Shown here: piece by piece, positions 54,274 through 63,719 of the stretch | How positions within the stretch are numbered: position 1 is the stretch's first letter | Layout: every line of letters starts with the position of its first letter | Assembly: GCA_022821545.1 (NCBI GenBank) | Contig: JAJEDJ010000042.1 | Location: forward strand, 62,001-126,000 | Direction of reading: 5' to 3' | Length of the DNA: 64,000 nt | Source: Caldilineaceae bacterium | Lineage (GTDB): Bacteria; Chloroflexota; Anaerolineae; Caldilineales; Caldilineaceae | Position numbers and translations under genes: made by a program | The notes under the pieces: model-generated | The model's database searches: none | What the model was told of the DNA's origin: nothing | What the model saw: only the letters and a program-made list of their open reading frames with translations

Positions 54274-55129
54274 AACTGTGAGCGGCGAATTTCGACCCGC
54301 CGCCCATGCAGAAACCGAACATCTCGAGTCTGAAGCGGACGGCGGCCTCATTCTCACACTGACTTCCGGCAAGGGAGGCGTGGGAAAGACGACAACCACC
54401 GCCAACCTGGGTACAGCTCTGGCGATGGCAGGTCAGCGAGTTGTTGTTATTGATGCTGACATTGGGCTGAGAAATCTGGACATTGTCATGGGCCTGGAAA
54501 GCAGGGTCGTCTACAATCTGGTCGACGTAATTGAGGGTCGCTGCTCACTACATGAAGCCCTTGTGCGCGATAAGCGTGTGAATGAACTGTACCTCTTGCC
54601 AAGTTCCCAGACTCGCGATAAGACTGCCGTTGCGCCCGACCAGATGATGACCCTCTGCCAGGAGCTGCGGACCATCGCGGACTTTGTCCTGGTGGACTCT
54701 CCCGCCGGCATCGAACTGGGTTTCCAAAACGCGATCGCGGCGGCTTCCGAGGTGATCGTCGTAACGACGCCCGAGGTCAGCGCGTTGCGGGACGCCGATA
54801 AGGTCATCTACCTGCTTGAGAGAGACCTGAACACACAAGCCCGACTCATCATAAATCGGTACAATCCCCGTCTTGTGCGCAGGAAAGAGATGATCTCACG
54901 CAATGAAATCTTGAGCATCCTTAGCATAGACCTTCTGGGAATCGTACCCGATGACGAACAGATCACCGTTTCCGCGAACAAGGGCTGGCCTGTTGCCCTG
55001 GAACGAAGAAAATATGTCAGCCGCGCCTACCACAATATCGCCCAGCGCTTGCTGGGTTACAATGTCCCGCTAATCCACTTCCAGGAAATCAGCTGGCCGG
55101 AGCGCCTCAGGCGTCTATTTGGTTTGTAA
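54260..55129 (+). CDS. minD: Septum site-determining ATPase MinD
   Basis: 289 residues from ATG 54260; a GTG at 54278 preceded by CAGGTGA is an alternative. The deviant Walker A GKGGVGKTTTT is at about 36-46, Walker A' in VVVIDADIGLRNLD, and DSPAGIELGF follows. The C terminus ISWPERLRRLFGL is the amphipathic membrane-targeting helix. It recruits MinC to the membrane. No minE or minJ is seen nearby, so the pole-to-pole regulator is elsewhere or absent. Confidence 0.95.
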   Translation: MQTGETVSGEFRPAAHAETEHLESEADGGLILTLTSGKGGVGKTTTTANLGTALAMAGQRVVVIDADIGLRNLDIVMGLESRVVYNLVDVIEGRCSLHEALVRDKRVNELYLLPSSQTRDKTAVAPDQMMTLCQELRTIADFVLVDSPAGIELGFQNAIAAASEVIVVTTPEVSALRDADKVIYLLERDLNTQARLIINRYNPRLVRRKEMISRNEILSILSIDLLGIVPDDEQITVSANKGWPVALERRKYVSRAYHNIAQRLLGYNVPLIHFQEISWPERLRRLFGL

Positions 55130-55148
55130 TAGGCTTGGTTTGTAATAG
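55119..55148. repeat. 16-bp tandem duplication over the minD stop
   Basis: TTGGTTTGTAATAG at 55119-55132 is repeated at 55135-55148 (period 16). The first copy encodes the last minD codons and stop. Confidence 0.85.
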
Positions 55149-55167
55149 CCCGCGAACCGGACAACCG

Positions 55168-56247
55168 ATGATCAGACACTTCGACAGACCTCTGTTCTTT
55201 TCTGTGCTGCTTCTCTGCTGCATTGGAATTGCCATGACTTACAGCGCCACGAGCACGAACGTAGCGCTGACCGACTATTGGCAGAGGCAGCTTTTCTTTA
55301 CAATACTCGGCGCAATCGCGCTGGTTACCGCAGCGCTCTTTGACTACCGGCATCTGGAACTGCTGGCCCAACCAAGCTATTTCCTGCTTATGGTTTCGCT
55401 GGTGGCAGTCTACTTCGTCGGCGAGGTCAAGAACGGGGCCCAACGCTGGCTGAACCTGGGTATCGATGTGCAGCCTACCGAGGCCGGCAAATTCCTGCTC
55501 ATCATCTTTTTCGCGTGGTACCTCAGTCGCTTTCAGGACCGTATTCGCAGGCTCCCCTATCTGTTGGGAGCCGTTATACTCCTGCTCTTTCCACTTGTGT
55601 TGGTATACGTCCAACCAGATCTGGGAATGACCGTTACACTGGCGTTCATCAGCGGCACGTTGATCCTTATCAACGGCGTCCGGTTGACGCATATCTTCCT
55701 GGGCCTTGCGGCTACGGCGGCTGCTTGGCCGCTATTGAGGGGAACCCTGCAGGACTACATGCTCAGACGGATTGAGGTCTTCCTCGATCCGGAGGCTAAC
55801 GTTGATGCAGCCTTTAGCGTACAACAAGCGCTAATCAGCATCGGCAATGGCGGCTGGATAGGATTGGGTTGGGCCGAGGGTACGCAAAATCGATTGCACT
55901 TCCTGCGCGTCCGGCATACGGATTTCATTTTCAGCGTCATCGCCGAAGAGTTGGGCTTCGTAGGAACAGTAATGGTTCTGCTATTGTTATTCTTTGTTAT
56001 CTGGCGACTCGTTCGTATTGCTGACCTGGCCCAAGACCAGTTCGGACGACTCATCACCTTTGGCGTTGCTTCGTTGATCTTCTTTCAGACGTTCGTCAAC
56101 GTGGGCATGAATCTGGCAATTCTGCCGGTCACAGGCATGACGCTGCCGTTTCTGAGCTACGGTGGCAGTAGTCTAGTTTCAATGATGGTAGCTGTAGGGT
56201 TGGCGCAAAGCGTCGTCATGCGCCATCGAAAAATCGACTTTTCGTAA
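55168..56247 (+). CDS. rodA: Rod-shape-determining glycosyltransferase RodA
   Basis: 359 residues from ATG 55168 (MIRHFDRPLFFSVLLL). SEDS-family polytopic protein, about ten spans, with NGAQRWLNLG, the Asp in VYVQPDLGMT, EELGFVGT and the final LPVTGMTLPFLSYGGSS motif. It polymerises glycan strands with the class-B PBP MrdA. It follows minD by 38 bp across a 16-bp duplication and ends 47 bp before the convergent nuoN. Confidence 0.95.
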   Translation: MIRHFDRPLFFSVLLLCCIGIAMTYSATSTNVALTDYWQRQLFFTILGAIALVTAALFDYRHLELLAQPSYFLLMVSLVAVYFVGEVKNGAQRWLNLGIDVQPTEAGKFLLIIFFAWYLSRFQDRIRRLPYLLGAVILLLFPLVLVYVQPDLGMTVTLAFISGTLILINGVRLTHIFLGLAATAAAWPLLRGTLQDYMLRRIEVFLDPEANVDAAFSVQQALISIGNGGWIGLGWAEGTQNRLHFLRVRHTDFIFSVIAEELGFVGTVMVLLLLFFVIWRLVRIADLAQDQFGRLITFGVASLIFFQTFVNVGMNLAILPVTGMTLPFLSYGGSSLVSMMVAVGLAQSVVMRHRKIDFS

Positions 56248-56261
56248 CTGTAGAACTGTAA

Positions 56262-56288
56262 GCCGGCAGGCCTAGGTAGGGGGCCGGC
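56262..56288. other. Inverted GCCGGC repeats between rodA and nuoN
   Basis: GCCGGC at 56262-56267 and 56283-56288 can pair across a 15-nt loop in the convergent gap. No T-run; a bidirectional terminator is possible but weak. Confidence 0.3.
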
Positions 56289-56294
56289 CTCGCG

Positions 56295-57761
56295 TCACTG
56301 CCCCAGCCCTCTCAGCAAGTCTGCCCACAGCCCCGGCTGCAGGCCGATTACGACAACAGCAAGGACGGAGACGACCACGACAAAGACCGAGGAACGTGAA
56401 GCTGGAACAAATGGCTGCTCTTTCTCGTCTCCGGCTTGTTCGGGTTGCTGGAAATACATCGCCACGACGATGCGCAGATAGTAGTAGGCGCTGACCGCGC
56501 TGTTCAGGACGCCGATCACCACCAACCAGGCCCAGCCTGCCTCCACTGCCGCCTTGAAGACAAGGAATTTACCGAAGAATCCGGCCAGCGGTGGAATCCC
56601 ACTCAAACTGAGCATGAATATGGCCATTGCCGCAGCCAGGACCGGGAATCTTTCGGCGGCGCCGGCCAGTCTGCTCTGCTCCACGTCATTTTCATTCCCA
56701 TATTGTCTCTCGAGGGCAATCGTCACCGTAAACGCGCCGATGTTCATGAATGCATAGGCAAAGAGATAGAAGGCAGCGGCAGACGAAGCCGCAGCTGTCC
56801 CCGCCACCAGCGCGATGAGGATGTTGCCGGCGTGAGCAATTCCCGAGTAGGCCAGCATCCGTTTCACGCTGCTCTGGCGCAAAGCCGTCAGGTTGCCTAC
56901 GGTCATGGTCAGGACCGCAAGAATTGCAAGGGGCATGGCCCACTGATCATGAAACGAAGGCAGAGCCGTCATCATCAGCCGGAAGAATCCGGCGAAGGCC
57001 GCGGCCTTTGTGCCCACGCTCATGAATGCCGTAACCGGTGTCGGCGCGCCCTGATATACGTCCGGCGTCCACATATGGAACGGGACGAGGCTCACTTTGA
57101 AGCCAAAGCCAACCAGCAAGAGTGCGATCCCAGGCAGGACCAGAGAGGGGTTGCCTCCGCCGGTTGCGAGCGTCTCGTGGATCTGAGTGAATTTGGAGCT
57201 GCCGCCTGCGCCGTAAAGAAGGGCACAGCCGTAAACGAAAAAGGTGCTGGCGAATGCCCCCAGAAGAAAGTACTTCATGGCGGCTTCGATGCTGCGGGCG
57301 TTTTCCCGGTAGAAGCCGCTCAGAATGTAGAGTGCCAGGGAAAAGATTTCGAGGGCAATGAACAGAACAATCAAGTTCGTTGCCGTACCCATCAACATCA
57401 TGCCGATAACTGCCAGAAGGTGCAGTGAGTAAAAGGCGCCTCCCTGGCGCTCGATTGCCGGGAACCAGTTGCGGCTCAGCAATACGCCCAATACGCCGGC
57501 AATCAGGATGACCAACCTCACGCTCAGCGCGAAACCGTCAGATATCGCCCCGTCCAGGTACTCTACCGGCGCCCTTCCCCATATCATCACGGACGCGCCG
57601 ATACCCAACAGGAGAATTGCAACCGAAAGACCGGCCAGCAACTGCGAGCCGTTCTGCCCGCGGCGGCCAATGTCGACCATCATCAGGACCATCACGCCAA
57701 CCGCCAGAACGAGCTCCGGCAGTAGAACTACTGCATTGTCGAAGAGAAGAGCGGTATCCAT
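56295..57761 (-). CDS. nuoN: NADH-quinone oxidoreductase subunit N
   Basis: 488 residues, about 14 spans. The antiporter-like domain keeps conserved Lys in VSLVPFHMWTPDVYQGAP and SSVKRMLAYSGIAHAGN, and Glu in ALEIFSLALYIL. It is one of the three proton-pumping membrane subunits of complex I. Last gene of the nuo operon, 5 bp after nuoM. Confidence 0.96.
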   Translation of the reverse strand: MDTALLFDNAVVLLPELVLAVGVMVLMMVDIGRRGQNGSQLLAGLSVAILLLGIGASVMIWGRAPVEYLDGAISDGFALSVRLVILIAGVLGVLLSRNWFPAIERQGGAFYSLHLLAVIGMMLMGTATNLIVLFIALEIFSLALYILSGFYRENARSIEAAMKYFLLGAFASTFFVYGCALLYGAGGSSKFTQIHETLATGGGNPSLVLPGIALLLVGFGFKVSLVPFHMWTPDVYQGAPTPVTAFMSVGTKAAAFAGFFRLMMTALPSFHDQWAMPLAILAVLTMTVGNLTALRQSSVKRMLAYSGIAHAGNILIALVAGTAAASSAAAFYLFAYAFMNIGAFTVTIALERQYGNENDVEQSRLAGAAERFPVLAAAMAIFMLSLSGIPPLAGFFGKFLVFKAAVEAGWAWLVVIGVLNSAVSAYYYLRIVVAMYFQQPEQAGDEKEQPFVPASRSSVFVVVVSVLAVVVIGLQPGLWADLLRGLGQ

Positions 57762-57766
57762 TATCG

Positions 57767-59296
57767 TTAGCGGATCGTGGTCAAGTAACTGTTGGCGGAA
57801 GTCGTTGGCGGCTGATGGCTGCTATCCACGAGCAATGCCTCACCAGCTACGGGAGTTTGGACAACCTCCAGCGCCGCCACTGAGGGATTGATTTTGTCCA
57901 GGAAGAAATTCGGCGCCAGGCCGATCGCGAAGAAGAGCAGCACAATTGGCAGCAACTGACCGATCTCGGCCCAATTCAAGTCGGGCAGCTTCCCCTTGAA
58001 ATTGGCGGGATTCGTCAACTCGCCTTGTGCCACCTGTCTGAACGCATGCAGCAGATACCAGGCGGCCAGGATGACTCCGACCGTGCCAAGTACGGCAAAA
58101 AACGGTGAGCTCTTATACGTGCCGAGCAAGATCATGAACTCGCCGATAAAGCCGTTCAGGAAGGGAAGACCCGCGCTGCTCATCGCTACAACCAGGAAGA
58201 AGAACGAAAAGATCGGCACACTGGCCCAGAGGCCGCCGTAGTCCTTCAGCAGCCGCGTGTGCCGCCGCTCGTAGAGCATCCCCACCAAGAGGAACAGCGC
58301 GCCGGTGCTCAGACCATGATTGACCATCTGCAGAACCGCGCCGCTGATCCCCTGCTCATTCAGAGCGAATATCCCCAGTACGACGAATCCCATGTGGGCG
58401 ACTGAAGAGTAGGCAACCAGGGACTTCAGATCCCGCTGCGCCAGCGCCACGAGCGCTCCGTAGAGGATGCCTATGATTGCCAGAATGGATATGAGCGAAG
58501 CGTAGTCGGCGACGGCCACAGGGAACAGCGGTAAGGCGAAACGAAGAAATCCGTATGTTCCCAGCTTCAGGAGAACACCGGCCAGAATGACCGAACCGGC
58601 GGTGGGGGCTTCAACGTGCGCGTCGGGCAGCCATGTATGAAAGGGAAACAGGGGAACCTTGATGGCGAAAGCAAGCGCAAACGCAAGAAAGGCCAGCTGC
58701 TGCAATCCCGGAGGCAGACCCGATTCCTGTAACGCGAGCAAGTCAAAAGTGCCGGCATTGAAATAGAGCGCAAGTATTGCCACTAACATCAGCGCTGACC
58801 CTGCCAGCGTGTATAGGAAGAACTTGACGGCGGCATATATGCGATTCTGGCTGCCCCACTTGCCGATCAGAAAGGCCATTGGAATCAGGCTGAACTCCCA
58901 GAATACATAGAACAGCACAAGGTCCAGGGCGAGAAAGACACCCAGAACAGCCGTCTCCATCAGTAACATCAGGGCCAGATACCCGCCAAGATTCTGCTTG
59001 ATATGCTGGTTGCTGAAGGCGACCGCGATCGGCATCAGCAGTGTCGTCAACAGGACCAGCCACAGGCTGATCCCATCCACACCTAAATGATAGTAGATGT
59101 TCAGCTCCGGCATCCACGCATATCGTTCTACAAACTGCATGTCCGGGATTTCTTGCCAGCCGGGCAGCAGCAGGAGACTCACCACAAAGGTGGCGATGGC
59201 CGCACCGAGAGCCAGCCCCCTCTTGAGGCTGTCGCCGGGCGCCAGCAGAACGACGACGGCGCCGACTACTGGCAAAAAAGTGAGGATCGAGAGCAT
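57767..59296 (-). CDS. nuoM: NADH-quinone oxidoreductase subunit M
   Basis: 509 residues, about 14 spans. Conserved pieces: YVFWEFSLIPMAFLIG (the functional Glu), VPLFPFHTWLPDAHVEAPT (Lys before PLFPFH) and RDLKSLVAYSSVAHMGFV. Complex I proton-pumping subunit. A hydrophilic Ser/Thr-rich C-terminal tail of about 20 residues follows the last helix. It sits 65 bp after nuoL. Confidence 0.97.
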   Translation of the reverse strand: MLSILTFLPVVGAVVVLLAPGDSLKRGLALGAAIATFVVSLLLLPGWQEIPDMQFVERYAWMPELNIYYHLGVDGISLWLVLLTTLLMPIAVAFSNQHIKQNLGGYLALMLLMETAVLGVFLALDLVLFYVFWEFSLIPMAFLIGKWGSQNRIYAAVKFFLYTLAGSALMLVAILALYFNAGTFDLLALQESGLPPGLQQLAFLAFALAFAIKVPLFPFHTWLPDAHVEAPTAGSVILAGVLLKLGTYGFLRFALPLFPVAVADYASLISILAIIGILYGALVALAQRDLKSLVAYSSVAHMGFVVLGIFALNEQGISGAVLQMVNHGLSTGALFLLVGMLYERRHTRLLKDYGGLWASVPIFSFFFLVVAMSSAGLPFLNGFIGEFMILLGTYKSSPFFAVLGTVGVILAAWYLLHAFRQVAQGELTNPANFKGKLPDLNWAEIGQLLPIVLLFFAIGLAPNFFLDKINPSVAALEVVQTPVAGEALLVDSSHQPPTTSANSYLTTIR

Positions 59297-59361
59297 AGAA
59301 ACACCATTGAATGGTCGTTAGCTAAAGGTGGAAAGTGCGAGAGCTGAAGCCTGTTGTACTT

Positions 59362-61272
59362 CTAGCCTCCAATCACAAACCACAAGAGTAGGGCCACTAC
59401 GCCGCAGAAAAGACTCAAAGCATACGTGGGCACCAATCCGTTGTGCATCTTGCGCAGGTTGCCGCCTAAGGACAGACTTACCTGGCCGACAAGGTTTACC
59501 GCCCGGTCAACGACACCTTGGTCAACTACCTGGTTGAACCAGACGGATAGGCCAAGCAGGGGTCCGACGATCCACGCTGCGTAAAACTCGTCAACATACC
59601 ATTTGTTGCGTGCAACCAGCTCAAGCGGGCTGACTAACCTCGCCACGCCCCCGGAAATCCTCCCGACACCGGTAGAAGGGCCCTTGACATAGCGCCCGTA
59701 GGCCAGTCCAACGCCGGCCACTGCCACTACTGCGCTGACCGCCAACAGCACGAATTCCATGGTCACGTTCGGATGGAATGCCGGCGCGCCTACAGCCGCT
59801 TCCAGATAGTGTTCCATGGTTAGCAGGACCGGCAGGTTCAGAGCGCCTCCGACGACGGCAAGAAATGCCAGCACCCAGAGAGGCCTTGTCATGACTGCTG
59901 GGCTTTCGTGCGCGTGGTCATGGACATGCTGATCGCGCGCCTCACCCAAAAAGGCCATGAAAACAGCCCGAAAGCTGTATATCGCTGTAAGCAGGGCAGT
60001 AAAGAGACCGATCAGATAGAGAGGAATGTTGAAATTGGCGACGTGCAGCAGTATTCCATCTTTGGAGAAAAATCCGGAAAAGATTGGCAGCCCGGCGAGC
60101 GCCGACGCTCCGATCAGGAACAGCCAGAAGGTCGTTGGCATCTTCGCCCGCAGATTTCCCATTTTGCGAATGTCCAGCTCGCCGCCGGGAAGGCCGTGCA
60201 TTACGTTTCCGGCCGCGAGAAACAGCAGAGCTTTGAAAAACGCGTGCGTCACGAGGTGAAATATGGCAAACGCGTACGCGCCGACGCCCACGCCCAACAT
60301 CATGTAGCCCAGCTGAGAAATCGTCGAGTAGGCGAGGATCTTCTTCAAGTCTACCTGGGTCAATGCAATTGTCGCTGCCATCAGCGCGGTCAAACCCCCG
60401 ACCCAGGCTGCGAGGCCGCCAGCCACTGGAGCAAGCTCCCACAGGAAGTGCGTTCTTGCCACCATATAGATGCCTGCCGTCACCATCGTGGCCGCATGGA
60501 TGAGCGCGGAAACCGGCGTCGGCCCGGCCATTGCGTCCGGCAGCCAGACGAACAGAGGCAGCTGGGCGCTCTTGCCCGTCGCTGCCAGCAGAAGCAACAG
60601 GCAGATAGCCGTCGCCGCGCCGGCCGTCAGTGCGCCGGCGCCGTGGTGGACCTCTTCGAACACGACGGAGCCGACACTGGTCCAGATCAGGAATACGGCC
60701 AGTAACATGCCAAAGTCCCCGATCCGGTTGACCAGAAATGCCTTCTTGCCGGCATCGGCGTAGTGGCCGTACGACTCGTCATGACGGTCGAAATAAAAGC
60801 CTATGAGCAGATACGACGCCAGCCCCACACCTTCCCAGCCAACAAACATCCCCACAAAGTTGTTGCTGAGTATCAGCACAAGCATTGCCAGGATGAAGAA
60901 ATTCAGATAGACAAAAAACCGCTGGAAGTTCTGTTCGCCGTGCATGTAGCCGCCGGCGTAGATGTGGATCAGAGCGCCAACTCCGGTTACGACGAGCGCC
61001 ATTGTCACGCTGAGCGGGTCGATCAGAAGCGCGGCCGGCGCGTGAAAACTTCCCACCGTGATCCAGTCCCATAGGTGGACCGTCGCGGTGCGGTGGTGCT
61101 CATCCAGGCCCGCTAATCCAAAGAAGAGCCCCAAACTGACCACGAAAGAGAGGACCACCATGCCGGAGGCGACGACGTGGATACCCCGCTCGCCCAATCT
61201 GTCACCGACAAACAGGTTAACCAGCGCGCCCAGGGCGGGAAACACCAGAATAAGCCAGGCTAATTCCAACAT
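59362..61272 (-). CDS. nuoL: NADH-quinone oxidoreductase subunit L
   Basis: 636 residues, about 16 spans, the usual length. FVGWEGVGLASYLLIGFYF and QLPLFVWLPDAMAGPTPVSALIHAATMV carry the conserved Glu and the Lys-region of the pump, and the C terminus includes the long lateral helix typical of NuoL, with EFYAAWIVGPLLG. It lies 104 bp after nuoK, the widest gap of the operon. Confidence 0.97.
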   Translation of the reverse strand: MLELAWLILVFPALGALVNLFVGDRLGERGIHVVASGMVVLSFVVSLGLFFGLAGLDEHHRTATVHLWDWITVGSFHAPAALLIDPLSVTMALVVTGVGALIHIYAGGYMHGEQNFQRFFVYLNFFILAMLVLILSNNFVGMFVGWEGVGLASYLLIGFYFDRHDESYGHYADAGKKAFLVNRIGDFGMLLAVFLIWTSVGSVVFEEVHHGAGALTAGAATAICLLLLLAATGKSAQLPLFVWLPDAMAGPTPVSALIHAATMVTAGIYMVARTHFLWELAPVAGGLAAWVGGLTALMAATIALTQVDLKKILAYSTISQLGYMMLGVGVGAYAFAIFHLVTHAFFKALLFLAAGNVMHGLPGGELDIRKMGNLRAKMPTTFWLFLIGASALAGLPIFSGFFSKDGILLHVANFNIPLYLIGLFTALLTAIYSFRAVFMAFLGEARDQHVHDHAHESPAVMTRPLWVLAFLAVVGGALNLPVLLTMEHYLEAAVGAPAFHPNVTMEFVLLAVSAVVAVAGVGLAYGRYVKGPSTGVGRISGGVARLVSPLELVARNKWYVDEFYAAWIVGPLLGLSVWFNQVVDQGVVDRAVNLVGQVSLSLGGNLRKMHNGLVPTYALSLFCGVVALLLWFVIGG

Positions 61273-61376
61273 AGGTTCCTCATAACTGCTCCCTGCCGGT
61301 CGATTTCGGCTCTTGCGCGGCGCCGGTCAACTACCGGGTCTTAAGAGTAGCGGGATTTGTAACCAGGGTCCCCCAG

Positions 61377-61679
61377 TCACCACTTAAGCAGATTGATTTC
61401 ATCGATGTTTATGCTCTGCCGGTGGCGGACATTGGCGATTAAAATGGCCAGTCCTACGGCGACTTCGGCTGCGGCAACAGCCATGATCATAAAGACGAAG
61501 ATCTGCCCTTCAAGATTGCCCCACTGGCGTGCGAGGGCGATCAGAGTCAGGTTCACGCTGTTGAGCATCATTTCAATGCACATGAAAATGATGAGGGCGT
61601 TGCGGCGCAGCAAGACGCCGGTGGCGCCGACGGTAAAGATTATGGCAGCCAGGACCAGATAGTAGCTTGTTTCTACCAT
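61377..61679 (-). CDS. nuoK: NADH-quinone oxidoreductase subunit K
   Basis: 100 residues, three spans. Conserved Glu residues in FMCIEMMLNSVNL and AAAEVAVGLAILI match the essential ones of the family. Its ATG overlaps the nuoJ stop (TAATG), so it is translationally coupled. Confidence 0.97.
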   Translation of the reverse strand: MVETSYYLVLAAIIFTVGATGVLLRRNALIIFMCIEMMLNSVNLTLIALARQWGNLEGQIFVFMIMAVAAAEVAVGLAILIANVRHRQSINIDEINLLKW

Positions 61680-62224
61680 TATTCGTTCGCTTTAACGGAC
61701 GGGATGCCTTCGCTTGCGCCTTCCTGCTGGCGACCCAGCACAAGAGCGCCGATCAGCGCGACGAGCAGCAGAAGAGCGACCAGTTCAAAGGGAAGTATGT
61801 ACTTTGTAAACAGTTCGATGCCGACGGCCTCCGGCGTGCCGCCCTGTAGCAGGGCCGCAGTATCTTCAGACGGCGCCATCATGCGTGAAAGCGCGCTATA
61901 AGAGATGACCAAGAGTAAAATGATCCCCAACGCCATGCCCACAGTACGGCTCCACGCCCGCTGTGCCGCACTGAAGTCGTTCGTATCTCCACCGATGAGC
62001 ATGATTACAAACAAGATCAGGATGACGATTCCCCCGGCGTATACAATCACCTGTGCCGCTGCCAGGAACTGCGCGTCCAGCGTGATGTAGAGCACCGCCA
62101 GCGTGGCAAAGTTGGTTAGCAGAAAGAGTGCGCTGTGTACCGGTTGTCGGCTTGTCACAACGCCCAGGGCAGCAGCTAGGCTGACAGCGCCAACAAGAAG
62201 GAAAAATAGAAGCGACCAACTCAT
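61679..62224 (-). CDS. nuoJ: NADH-quinone oxidoreductase subunit J
   Basis: 181 residues, five spans. LDAQFLAAAQVIVYAGGIVILILFVIML is the conserved helix-3 region with the pi-bulge Tyr. It forms part of the quinone-coupling membrane arm. The C terminus is a short polar tail. It starts 6 bp after nuoI. Confidence 0.96.
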   Translation of the reverse strand: MSWSLLFFLLVGAVSLAAALGVVTSRQPVHSALFLLTNFATLAVLYITLDAQFLAAAQVIVYAGGIVILILFVIMLIGGDTNDFSAAQRAWSRTVGMALGIILLLVISYSALSRMMAPSEDTAALLQGGTPEAVGIELFTKYILPFELVALLLLVALIGALVLGRQQEGASEGIPSVKANE

Positions 62225-62230
62225 GAAAAG

Positions 62231-62701
62231 TTACTCCGGTCGAATGATGACCTTGGGCATGCCTGGATTGAGAAGCTCCTCTTTGGTGAGGACAAAGTCC
62301 TTACGCTCGTAGTTGGCCATGGCAAAATCGTGGCCGAGGACAATGGCTTCGGTGGGGCAGGCCTCTTCGCAGTCACCGCAGAAGACGCAGCGCAGCAAAT
62401 TCAGCTCGTAGACCTTGGCATGTCGTTCGCCAGGCGAGAGCGGCGAATCCGGGTCGTTCTCCGCCGCTTCAACGTAAATTGCCTCTGTAGGGCAGGCGGC
62501 TTCGCAAAGACAGCAGCCAATGCAACGCTCCAGTCCGTTGGCGTAACGCCGCAGTTCATGACGACCGCGGAAGCGGGGGTAGATCGGAATATCCTCATGA
62601 GGAAACTCCACCGTCACGGGCTTCTTTCCCAGGTGTTTTAGCGTCACGCCCATCGCCTTGCCGATCTCGGTGGCGCCCTTCAGAAAATCACCCAACTCCA
62701 T
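62231..62701 (-). CDS. nuoI: NADH-quinone oxidoreductase subunit I
   Basis: 156 residues. Two 4Fe-4S clusters (N6a/N6b) are bound by [12 protein letters not shown] and [12 protein letters not shown]. It passes electrons toward the quinone site at the junction with NuoH. All eight Cys are present. It sits 37 bp after nuoH. Confidence 0.97.
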   Translation of the reverse strand: MELGDFLKGATEIGKAMGVTLKHLGKKPVTVEFPHEDIPIYPRFRGRHELRRYANGLERCIGCCLCEAACPTEAIYVEAAENDPDSPLSPGERHAKVYELNLLRCVFCGDCEEACPTEAIVLGHDFAMANYERKDFVLTKEELLNPGMPKVIIRPE

Positions 62702-62738
62702 TGAATGCCTCTTTCCTCTTCAATTCTTACTTCAATTC

Positions 62739-63719
62739 CTATTTTAGAAAAACGGCCAAGACTGCCGAAATGCTCACGTAGACCAGGCCCAGCGGCAGCA
62801 TGAACTGCCAGCAGAACTTCATCAACTGGTCATAGCGGGGCCGGCCGATGCTGGCCCTTACCCAGATGAACAGGAAGAGCAGAATCAAGACCTTAATTAG
62901 CAGATATACAGGCCCAAGCCAGATGTACTGCTCAGCGAATGGGCCTTTCCACCCGCCGAAGAAGAGCGTCGCCATTATCGCACTGGTGGAGATCATGTTG
63001 ACGTATTCGGCGATGAAGAACAGCGCAAACTTCATTCCGCCGTACTCGGTCTGGAATCCCGCCACCAATTCGTTCTCCGTCTCCGGCAAATCAAAGGGAC
63101 TCCGGTTCGTTTCCGCCAGAATACAGATGAAAAAGAAGGGGAATGCCAGCCACAGCCAGATCCATTCCCACCACTGGCGGGAGCCCTCGACCAGGTCGAC
63201 GAGACTGAAGCTGCCTGCCAGCATCAGAATGCTGACCAGGAAGAGGCCCAGGGGCAGCTCGTAGGAGACCATCTGTGCGGAAGAGCGCAACGCGCCGAGC
63301 AGCGAATAGTTATTGTTGCTGCTCCACCCGGCCAGGATGATGCCGTAACTCTCGATCCCCGCGACCGCCAGAATCCAGAGAAAGCCGATATTCACGTCGG
63401 CGATAGCAGGAGTCCCCTTCGCGATAGGGATGACCGCCCAGATAATCAACGCCGGCACGAGCGCCAGGGCCGGCGCCAGCAGATAGACCGGCTTGTCTAC
63501 GTGATTTGGGATGATCTCTTCTTTGAAGAAGGCCTTTACCGCGTCGGCGGCCGGCTGCAAAAGGCCGAACTTGCCCGCCCGGTTAGGGCCGTAACGTACT
63601 TGGAAACGGGCCAGCAACTTGCGCTCATACCAGGTAAGGTACGCGAAACCGGTCAGCAGTACGAAGATCAGTATCAGCGCACGGATGGCCGGGAAGACCA
63701 ATAACTGTAACCAGTCCAT
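62739..63719 (-). CDS. nuoH: NADH-quinone oxidoreductase subunit H
   Basis: 326 residues, eight spans. RYGPNRAGKFGLLQPAADAVK and AETNRSPFDLPETENELVAGF are the two signature loops of the quinone-site subunit. It joins the peripheral and membrane arms. Its ATG directly abuts the nuoG stop. Confidence 0.98.
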   Translation of the reverse strand: MDWLQLLVFPAIRALILIFVLLTGFAYLTWYERKLLARFQVRYGPNRAGKFGLLQPAADAVKAFFKEEIIPNHVDKPVYLLAPALALVPALIIWAVIPIAKGTPAIADVNIGFLWILAVAGIESYGIILAGWSSNNNYSLLGALRSSAQMVSYELPLGLFLVSILMLAGSFSLVDLVEGSRQWWEWIWLWLAFPFFFICILAETNRSPFDLPETENELVAGFQTEYGGMKFALFFIAEYVNMISTSAIMATLFFGGWKGPFAEQYIWLGPVYLLIKVLILLFLFIWVRASIGRPRYDQLMKFCWQFMLPLGLVYVSISAVLAVFLK

